Source of the DNA: Patescibacteria group bacterium
GTDB taxonomy: Bacteria; Patescibacteriota; Gracilibacteria; UBA1369; 2-02-FULL-48-14
Length of the DNA: 40,745 nt
Assembly: GCA_018816805.1 (NCBI GenBank)
Contig: JAHIVE010000016.1
Location: 1-40,745, forward strand
Direction of reading: 5' to 3'
Under the pieces are notes generated by a model. That model saw nothing but the letters and a program-made list of their open reading frames with translations, ran no database searches and was not told where the DNA came from. Positions 35,847-40,745 of this stretch are shown one piece after another. The translations under genes and the position numbers were made by a program. Each line of letters opens with the position of its first letter. Positions within the stretch are counted from its first letter, which is position 1.

Positions 35847-35920
35847 TGGCTGGGGCGCAGGGATTCGAACCCCGGATCACGGGACCAGAACCCGTTGCCT
35901 TACCGCTTGGCCACGCCCCA
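35847..35920 (-). tRNA. tRNA-Gln (anticodon CTG)
   Basis: On the minus strand a full cloverleaf is visible. The acceptor arms TGGGGCG/CGCCCCA pair perfectly. The D-loop contains AAGCGGTAAGG. The anticodon stem ACGGG/CCCGT encloses a TTCTGGT loop with anticodon CTG. The T arm holds GGTTCGAATCC. Discriminator G and an encoded CCA end the gene. The U1-A72 pair is typical of tRNA-Gln. Confidence 0.95.
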
Positions 35921-35931
35921 TCGTAAACCGC

Positions 35932-36516
35932 TTATACCACACTCTCAATCGCATCTTCAACTTGCGTAATCGTTTCCTTCACCTGTCCCTCCCTATTTTC
36001 TACAACAAAATCACACTCATCCGCCCACTTGCTTTCCTTCAAAAAACTCTCATGCCTATGACGAATTTCTTCTTCCGGCAAATCGCTTCGCTTCAAAATT
36101 CGCGCAAGCAAAGTATCCCAGCTGTCCACGGTCAGAAAAATTGACCTTAAATATTCCTTTGGAATTAATTCACGGATCGAACGAAGCCCCTGCACGTCCA
36201 CCTCCCGAACAACAATTCTACCCTCCCGCAAAGGTTTCATAATGTCCTCCTTCAAAGTGCCATAAAAATTGTCCTCATGCACAACCGCCCACTCTAAAAA
36301 ATCACCTCTATCACGACGACGCAAAAACTCCTCTTTGCTCACAAAATTGTACACTTCACCATTTTTTTCTCCCGGCCGCGGATCACGAGTTGTACACGAA
36401 ACCGGAAAAACAAAATCCGGATGATCCCGTCTCAGTGCTTCCAACACAGTCCCCTTCCCTGAACCTGATGAACCCAGTATTAATATTAGCTTTCCTGACC
36501 CTTGCAATTCTTCCAT
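35932..36516 (-). CDS. gmk: Guanylate kinase
   Basis: Gmk phosphorylates GMP or dGMP to the diphosphate. The P-loop GSSGSGKGT is at residues 15-23. The GMP-binding region SCTTRDPRPGEKNGEVYNFV, the EWAVVHEDNFYGT segment (with the YGT motif) and VREVDVQG (Walker B) are all present. At 194 aa it is a little shorter than average (about 205) but complete. It ends 12 bp before the tRNA-Gln gene. A plus-strand promoter for the adjacent structured RNA overlaps its first codons. Confidence 0.95.
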   Translation of the reverse strand: MEELQGSGKLILILGSSGSGKGTVLEALRRDHPDFVFPVSCTTRDPRPGEKNGEVYNFVSKEEFLRRRDRGDFLEWAVVHEDNFYGTLKEDIMKPLREGRIVVREVDVQGLRSIRELIPKEYLRSIFLTVDSWDTLLARILKRSDLPEEEIRHRHESFLKESKWADECDFVVENREGQVKETITQVEDAIESVV

Positions 36517-36530
36517 AAAAGTGGTACAAT
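36502..36530 (+). promoter_or_regulatory. Promoter of the structured RNA locus
   Basis: TTGCAA (36502-36507) and TACAAT (36525-36530) are separated by 17 bases on the plus strand. The predicted transcript start is near 36537. The -35 box is inside the first codons of gmk on the other strand. Confidence 0.55.
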
Positions 36531-36536
36531 ATTATG

Positions 36537-36886
36537 AAATGCCGAAGCCGAAACTAAAAACGAGCTTACACGAATCGCACATTGAAATACAGTGGAAAAT
36601 AGGAAGGAACGACGCTTAATCTACTCTTCGGATCTGATTAAGTGTCATTCCTCTCTATATTCAAAAATTTAATTATCATTTCTTAGCTCCACGCAAAAAA
36701 ATGATAATCAAAAACAAAAACAAAATTGAAAATTAGTAGAGAGGAAAAACTTCATAAGAATTTCCCATTCTCAGAAGAGAAAAACGGAGAATTCCTATGA
36801 AAACACGCAAGGGCGTTTACCACACCTCTGTCTGTATATTTTTTTCTCAGACAAGTGCCCCAGTTAGGCGCCCTTGATTTTTATTT
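36537..36886 (+). ncRNA. Unidentified structured non-coding RNA, about 350 nt
   Basis: This gene-free stretch between gmk and the DUF1622 gene has its own promoter and ends in a hairpin followed by T-rich sequence. Four successive foldable units are seen. (1) GACGCTTAATC (36611-36621) pairs with GATTAAGTGTC (36636-36646), extended by GGAA/TTCC. (2) CCTCTCTA (36650-36657) pairs with TAGAGAGG (36737-36744), enclosing a perfect 10-bp stem 36672-36681/36699-36708. (3) The 16-base arms 36751-36766/36786-36801 have two mismatches. (4) CAAGGGCG (36808-36815) pairs with CGCCCTTG (36869-36876), enclosing a TGTCTG/CAGACA stem. I could not match it to tmRNA, RNase P RNA, SRP RNA or a known riboswitch. 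The plus strand is preferred because the T-rich end follows stem 4. Confidence 0.55.
36808..36886 (+). terminator. 3'-terminal hairpin of the structured RNA
   Basis: The 8-bp perfect stem CAAGGGCG/CGCCCTTG with an internal TGTCTG/CAGACA stem is followed by ATTTTTATTT (36877-36886). The loop is unusually large for a simple terminator, so it is probably both the end of the folded RNA and its terminator. It also lies at the convergent end of the DUF1622 gene. Confidence 0.5.
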
Positions 36887-37246
36887 ACGCGGTTTTCTCG
36901 TAGATTTAAACTTATCCAAAAAAGACTCCTCCATATGAATGAAATAACTCAAGAAAATTCGCACTGTAACAAGCAATAAAAGTTGAACAAGCCCAATGTA
37001 GCCCTCTCTTTCAATTGAAAGAGTCAAAATAATATCTTTTGCAATAAGAAAATCTAAACTTATGGTCAAATACAGCATCAAAAAATGTCTCATGCGTGCA
37101 AAGCCTTCTTCAGAATGCCCGGATGGCAAATAATACAAAAACTTAAACACCGACCCCAGCACCCCAAACAAAACAATAGCAATACCAACATAGCCTATCC
37201 ACAAGGCAATTAAAGCAATGTATTGTTCAAGCGTGTCATAAAACAT
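36881..37246 (-). CDS. DUF1622-family membrane protein
   Basis: The 121-aa protein has three hydrophobic segments (about residues 8-38, 50-75 and 82-105) and a basic C-terminal tail (KFKSTRKPRK). The middle matches the DUF1622 pattern: an Arg-containing start, hydrophobic LYLTISLDFLIAKDII with the conserved Asp, then VRIFLSYFIHMEE. The function of the family is not established. It has its own extended -10 promoter with almost no leader. It lies 25 bp downstream of ssb in the same direction. Confidence 0.82.
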   Translation of the reverse strand: MFYDTLEQYIALIALWIGYVGIAIVLFGVLGSVFKFLYYLPSGHSEEGFARMRHFLMLYLTISLDFLIAKDIILTLSIEREGYIGLVQLLLLVTVRIFLSYFIHMEESFLDKFKSTRKPRK

Positions 37247-37254
37247 ACGCAGCC

Positions 37255-37263
37255 ATTATACCA
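37255..37263 (-). promoter_or_regulatory. Extended -10 promoter of the DUF1622 gene
   Basis: TGGTATAAT (TGn plus perfect TATAAT) reads on the minus strand, 8 bases before the ATG at 37246. Transcription should start about 2 nt before the ATG, making a leaderless message. A -35 box is not evident, as is usual for extended -10 promoters. Confidence 0.55.
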
Positions 37264-37271
37264 ATCCAAAA

Positions 37272-37718
37272 CTAAAATGGAAGGTCATCAATAGAAACCT
37301 CTTCTTCTTGAAGTGCCGGCGCCTCCTCTTTTCTCAAAGCAGAAGAATTCGCTTCTCTCTCAAAACCACCTTCCACTGGCGCTCCACTTCTATCCAAAAG
37401 AATAACATTATCAGCAACAATTTCAGTTCTGTACCTTTTAACTCCATCCTCACCTTCCCAATCACGAGTCTGAATCCGCCCTTCAGCATAAATTTTTCTA
37501 CCTTTGGACATATACTGCGCACAAATTTCAGCCAACTTACCCCACGCCACAATATTGTGAAACTCCGCTTTTTCCTGTCTCTGCCCGCTGGCATCAGTCC
37601 AAGTACTATTAGTAGCGACAGAAAAACTGCACACGGTTTTACCACCGCTTGTCTGCCTGACTTCAGGGTCACGAGTAAGATTTCCAATGAGCTGTGCTCG
37701 ATTCAAAGAAAATGCCAT
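37272..37718 (-). CDS. ssb: Single-stranded DNA-binding protein
   Basis: SSB coats single-stranded DNA during replication and repair and recruits partner proteins by its acidic tip. The OB-fold starts with SLNRAQLIGNLTRDPEVR. It continues with SFSVATNSTW, FHNIVAWGKLAEICAQYMSKG and the IYAEGRIQTRDWE strand. The short linker is acidic and the C-terminus ends in DDLPF, the conserved partner-binding peptide. At 148 aa it has a shorter linker than E. coli SSB. Confidence 0.96.
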   Translation of the reverse strand: MAFSLNRAQLIGNLTRDPEVRQTSGGKTVCSFSVATNSTWTDASGQRQEKAEFHNIVAWGKLAEICAQYMSKGRKIYAEGRIQTRDWEGEDGVKRYRTEIVADNVILLDRSGAPVEGGFEREANSSALRKEEAPALQEEEVSIDDLPF

Positions 37719-37773
37719 TTGTAATACGTTAAGATATTTTTCCTTAGCACTCTAAGCGCTGCGTCGCACAGAA

Positions 37774-37887
37774 TCAATGATAAATCACTTCCAAAGGTGG
37801 CCTATTGTGGTACGCTAACGTAGCTTTCAGATAAAATCCGAACAAAACCAAAGAAAGCGCTACAAATAAAGCAAAAACAATCTTCAT
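37774..37887 (-). CDS. Possible 37-aa membrane peptide upstream of ssb
   Basis: Minus-strand reading from the ATG at 37887 to TGA at 37774 yields 37 residues. One hydrophobic segment follows MK (IVFALFVALSLVLFGFYL), then a short polar tail (KATLAYHNRPPLEVIYH). It is 55 bp before ssb in the same direction. Its ATG shares the CATG with the start codon of the divergent methyltransferase gene, so both genes would have their upstream signals inside each other. It is similar in size to the 35-aa ORF at 25269 but unrelated in sequence. Confidence 0.35.
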   Translation of the reverse strand: MKIVFALFVALSLVLFGFYLKATLAYHNRPPLEVIYH

Positions 37888-39079
37888 GACCAAAAATTTA
37901 AAAACATATATTTTTCAAACCGGTCACGGAAAAGGACTCGCCCGAGCGGAAATCCAAAGCATCCTGGGTGAAGATTCCGTACTGGACGAAGTGTACGACG
38001 GAATAGTCCTAAAGACAGAAATCACCGCCCCAAAGGAACTGCTAAATAGAATGGGCGGAACTGTCCGAATCACTGAAGTGATCCAAGAAGGCCCTGTAAC
38101 CATGCCTATCAATTTTGCAAGTTGGGTTGAAACTGCCATCAAAGCTGAAGTTAAAGACAAAAGCGCAAAATTCCGCTTTGGTTTAAGTATGCACCCCAAA
38201 TCTGAAAAAATCCTGACAAAAACCTTAACTAATTCTAAAAAAAACCTGAAATCTGCTATAGGAAATTCACGTTTTGTGAACAAAGACTTCCAAAACCTCT
38301 CCTCCGTACAAGCCTGGCATGAAAATCTTCTTGCTGAAAACGCCCTGGAACTCCACATTTTTAAAGGAGAAAGCAAGTGGTACCTCACAAAAACTCTCGC
38401 TATTCAAGATTTTGAATGGTACTCACACCGCGACTACGACCGACCAGCAAGATCGGCCCGAATCGGCATGTTTCCGCCAAAACTCGCACAAATCTTGATA
38501 AACCTAACCCAGCCCGACAAAAAAAACACCATTTACGACCCATTCTGCGGCCTTGGCACCACACTTCAGGAAGCAATTCTAATGGGCCTCAGCGCTCAGG
38601 GTTCGGACATTGAATCTCACCTGATCGAGTCCACTCGGGAAAACCTTGAATGGCTTAAAAAAGAATCCAAATTGGACTTTGAAATGCCAAAACTTTTTGC
38701 ACATGATGCCACCACCCTCACCAAAAACGACCTTCCTCCAAACAACTTCGCAATAGTAACCGAAACTTGGCTCGGACCGGCTCTCACAAAGCCGCCAAGC
38801 CCCTTAGAGCTCCCAAAAATCCAACGTGAAGTCGAATCACTTTATGAAGCATTCTTCGCCAACCTCAAAAAGATAGTGAAAGAGCCAACAACAGTGGTTT
38901 TCACCGCACCCTACCACCGCGACAAAAACAACCGCCACTTCTTACCAAACCTCCCAATCATCCTGAAAAAGCACGTCAAAATCATCCCACTTTCAGATCA
39001 CTCACGCCCTTCCCTCTTTTTCGAACGAAAAAACCAGTTTGTCAGCCGTGAAATTTGGAAAATCGTTTGCGAGCCATAA
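37886..39079 (+). CDS. TRM11-like SAM-dependent RNA methyltransferase
   Basis: The 397-aa protein has an N-terminal region resembling a degenerate THUMP-containing half (about 1-175) and a C-terminal Rossmann methyltransferase. Shared family marks are DRPARSARIGMFPPKLAQIL, which matches the conserved stretch before motif I, and motif I, DPFCGLGTTLQEAILMG. The DPPYG catalytic motif of canonical N2-guanine tRNA methyltransferases is replaced by TETWLGP in the right place. That variant may be characteristic of a TRM11-like bacterial branch. A tRNA guanosine target is inferred. It is followed 31 bp later by the tRNA-Asn gene on the same strand. Confidence 0.8.
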   Translation: MTKNLKTYIFQTGHGKGLARAEIQSILGEDSVLDEVYDGIVLKTEITAPKELLNRMGGTVRITEVIQEGPVTMPINFASWVETAIKAEVKDKSAKFRFGLSMHPKSEKILTKTLTNSKKNLKSAIGNSRFVNKDFQNLSSVQAWHENLLAENALELHIFKGESKWYLTKTLAIQDFEWYSHRDYDRPARSARIGMFPPKLAQILINLTQPDKKNTIYDPFCGLGTTLQEAILMGLSAQGSDIESHLIESTRENLEWLKKESKLDFEMPKLFAHDATTLTKNDLPPNNFAIVTETWLGPALTKPPSPLELPKIQREVESLYEAFFANLKKIVKEPTTVVFTAPYHRDKNNRHFLPNLPIILKKHVKIIPLSDHSRPSLFFERKNQFVSREIWKIVCEP

Positions 39080-39110
39080 GCCGATTCGCTATACTCCTCA
39101 CGCAAAACGT

Positions 39111-39185
39111 TCCCCTGTAGCTCAGTGGTAGAGCAATCGGCTGTTAACCGATGGGTCGCTGGTTCGAATCCAGCCGGGGGAGCCA
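39111..39185 (+). tRNA. tRNA-Asn (anticodon GTT)
   Basis: TCCCCTG pairs with CGGGGGA (one G-U pair) as the acceptor stem. The D arm is GCTCAGTGGTAGAGC. The anticodon stem TCGG/CCGA encloses a loop with anticodon GTT. The T arm holds GGTTCGAATCC. Discriminator G and an encoded CCA are present. Confidence 0.95.
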
Positions 39186-39351
39186 CACATTTTTACAGGT
39201 TATAAAACCAGACACAGACTGGACGGTCTGAACTTTACTTAACTACCGCCACAAAAAATCCTCATCTTCACTTAAGTACAATATACCTACATTTATTGAG
39301 TCTGATGATGGATTATGAAACAATAACCGCATAGATTTATAAATCATCAAC

Positions 39352-40745
39352 ATGTACAAAAAAACTCTACTAGGACTTGCTGTAGTGATAATTATCATAG
39401 TAATAGTTGGCATCTTTTATTTTGACAACTCTAATATTTTGCAAGGAAATTTACACAACACAAATTCAAACCTTCTCATTAGAAATCAAGAGGTAACAGA
39501 TACAACCATTGAAAGAAACGAATTAAACCAACCACTAAATAGAATAAAAATCAAAAACAACAGTAATGAAGTCATACAAATCGAAAATATTACATACAAT
39601 CTAGATGCTGGAATAGCACAACGAAATATAAGTCCAGGATTTTACAACAATAATGGAGCTCCAGTAATGACGAATTTAAGAATTGAAACTCCAAATCAAA
39701 CGCTCGCAACAATACAAGACTTGCCAAGTTTTACTAATGAGGCACTTCGTTCAGAAATAAATTTAACTTTTCAACTAAATTCATTCGAACTACAACCTCA
39801 AGAAATTATTCAAATTAGACTGATAGCCGATTTTACAGAAGCATATAATGAGGCAACAAACCCAAAACCAATCAAAGCAACACTAGTTCCAAATGAACTT
39901 TCCATCATTCCAAATTCAACACGAATAGTTTACACCGAACCATTCTCAATTGCTGAGATAACCAGGAACAATTGTAATCAAAATTCATTCAACATGGCAT
40001 TTCTTCTTGTTGCAGATGATGCAAACAACGTAAGCAGGGATAACTTATTGCTCATAAACAACATTATCGATTCATTCGGCAATGCATTTAGCGATGCAAC
40101 TGGCGGCCTCGCAGAAATGACTACAGAAGGACCGTTTATTATTCAAAGAACTCCAAACATGAACAACGATGATGTTTTTGTAATCAGCCAAGCTTTTTAC
40201 GCACAACATCCAGACGACTATAACTTCCTAACAATATATACAGACTACAACACTGGGGGCAGCAATGCTTTCCATCAACCAGTACAGAACAAAATCAACG
40301 GTTTAGACCTTGGAATTATGGATATTACAGCTGATCTTGGATCAGAAGGGCGTTTGTTAGGAATAAATTTTATGAGAGAGATACAAACAACTGCATTTAA
40401 CCCAACAGTATATGCAACAAATCTTCTCCTCCATGAAACAGCTCATCAATGGGGCGTATATGTGGGAGACAATTTTCAACAAGGCGCAAACAATGCAGAG
40501 CTAGAAATATCAATGCAGGGCATCCATTTTTACCGCGGATTATCGAGTCCTGATGAAGCTAGCACCGCCTTGGGCGCAGATTATTGGGTCGCAAACGGTG
40601 ATGGTACATATCGAAGAGAAAGCAACCCAGAACTCGGATACAAGTATCATCCCTTTCTACTTTATTTTATGGGAGTATTACCTGAAGATGAATATGACAC
40701 TGAATACACAATATATGACGCAGGGGGTGGCGACAGTCCAGATCC
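39352..40745 (+). CDS. Membrane-anchored protein with HExxH metallopeptidase motif (C-terminus beyond window)
   Basis: The ATG at 39352 opens a frame that stays open to the window end (464 codons seen). Residues about 5-26 form one hydrophobic N-terminal signal-anchor (LLGLAVVIIIIVIVGIFYF). A beta-rich, Asn-rich extracellular region follows. HETAH at residues 361-365, in LLLHETAHQWG, is a candidate zinc-binding active site. The third zinc ligand cannot be assigned with certainty. The gene has more A/T, more Asn codons and fewer hydrophobic helices than its neighbours. I do not recognise the peptidase family. It is preceded by about 166 bp with no gene. Confidence 0.72.
   Translation, partial: MYKKTLLGLAVVIIIIVIVGIFYFDNSNILQGNLHNTNSNLLIRNQEVTDTTIERNELNQPLNRIKIKNNSNEVIQIENITYNLDAGIAQRNISPGFYNNNGAPVMTNLRIETPNQTLATIQDLPSFTNEALRSEINLTFQLNSFELQPQEIIQIRLIADFTEAYNEATNPKPIKATLVPNELSIIPNSTRIVYTEPFSIAEITRNNCNQNSFNMAFLLVADDANNVSRDNLLLINNIIDSFGNAFSDATGGLAEMTTEGPFIIQRTPNMNNDDVFVISQAFYAQHPDDYNFLTIYTDYNTGGSNAFHQPVQNKINGLDLGIMDITADLGSEGRLLGINFMREIQTTAFNPTVYATNLLLHETAHQWGVYVGDNFQQGANNAELEISMQGIHFYRGLSSPDEASTALGADYWVANGDGTYRRESNPELGYKYHPFLLYFMGVLPEDEYDTEYTIYDAGGGDSPD

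Noticed and set aside
35645..36144. Plus-strand ORFs overlapping the tRNA-Gln and gmk
   Set aside because: They read the antisense of the tRNA (the GFEPR-type artefact) and of gmk; not genes.
36797..36877. 26-aa ORF starting MKTRKGVYH inside the structured RNA
   Set aside because: It lies entirely inside two of the RNA's stems, has no ribosome-binding signal and shows no protein-like character; probably chance.
36537..36886. Structured RNA as tmRNA, RNase P RNA or SRP RNA
   Set aside because: No tRNA-like TTCGA arm with CCA end, no GAGGAAAGTCC segment, and no SRP S-domain motif could be found on either strand.
37744..37752. TTAGCACTC upstream of ssb as a second CIRCE
   Set aside because: Only a half-site inside a small CTTAG/CTAAG hairpin; the second half with 9-base spacing is missing.
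38998..39186. Minus-strand ORF over the tRNA-Asn gene
   Set aside because: Typical false ORF made by antisense reading of a tRNA (AGFEPATHR-type).

Overview
This window looks like a chromosomal segment of an AT-rich, streamlined bacterium. The best guess is a Patescibacteria (CPR) lineage, possibly Peregrinibacteria-like. That assignment is an inference from three things: housekeeping genes mixed with lineage-restricted unknowns, a stripped-down pyrH-frr-rseP cluster lacking the usual uppS/cdsA/dxr, and a phosphoketolase-based fermentative metabolism. No 16S rRNA gene is present to settle it. The genetic code appears standard: TGA is used as a stop and is absent inside intact genes. Almost no gene has a Shine-Dalgarno sequence, and several promoters place the start codon within a few bases of the predicted transcript start.

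Layout. Positions 1-7100 (minus strand): a partial dnaA, then (in transcription order 111-aa tail-anchored protein, pyrH, frr, rseP) a translation/membrane-protease cluster, and a pilus module (two small unknowns, pilT, and a cyclic-nucleotide-binding plus GAF-like sensor). 7100-8100 (plus strand): a LysE-family exporter preceded by a promoter, a structured leader and a terminator, which together look like an attenuator or a small RNA. 8100-12000 (minus strand): groEL, groES (with a CIRCE operator), a tiny lipoprotein not called by simple length cut-offs, a striking compound inverted repeat, and rny. 12200-21200 (plus strand): a large multi-pass membrane protein, a secreted protein with three lamin-tail-like domains, a 669-aa helical unknown, trxB-ahpC, and an NrnA-type DHH phosphoesterase. 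21180-23660: superoxide dismutase (minus), a DUF2203 gene broken by a frameshift (plus), and a membrane-fused spermidine-synthase-like protein (minus). 23731-25191 (plus): leucyl aminopeptidase.

25270-35570 (minus strand): a small membrane peptide, an AI-2E/PerM-type membrane protein, an RmlD-like reductase, phosphoketolase, a PPDK ATP-grasp protein lacking the phosphohistidine and PEP domains, an RRM protein, a zinc-ribbon protein, an FMN reductase and a DipZ-like thiol-redox protein. 35570-39190: tRNA-Gln(CTG), gmk, a ~350-nt structured non-coding locus with its own promoter and terminator, a DUF1622 protein, ssb, a possible micro-ORF, a TRM11-like RNA methyltransferase and tRNA-Asn(GTT). 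The window ends inside a membrane-anchored protein with an HExxH motif.

Functionally, trxB, ahpC, sod, the FMN reductase and the DipZ-like protein form a thiol/oxygen-defence set. Phosphoketolase and the PPDK-like protein are neighbours with separate promoters, each overlapped by its own inverted repeat. rny and nrnA cover RNA turnover from endonuclease to nanoRNA. The most novel items are the structured RNA locus at 36537-36886, the LysE leader at 7188-7326, the compound inverted repeat at 10343-10439, the operator-overlapped PPDK-only protein, and the cNMP/GAF sensor coupled to PilT.
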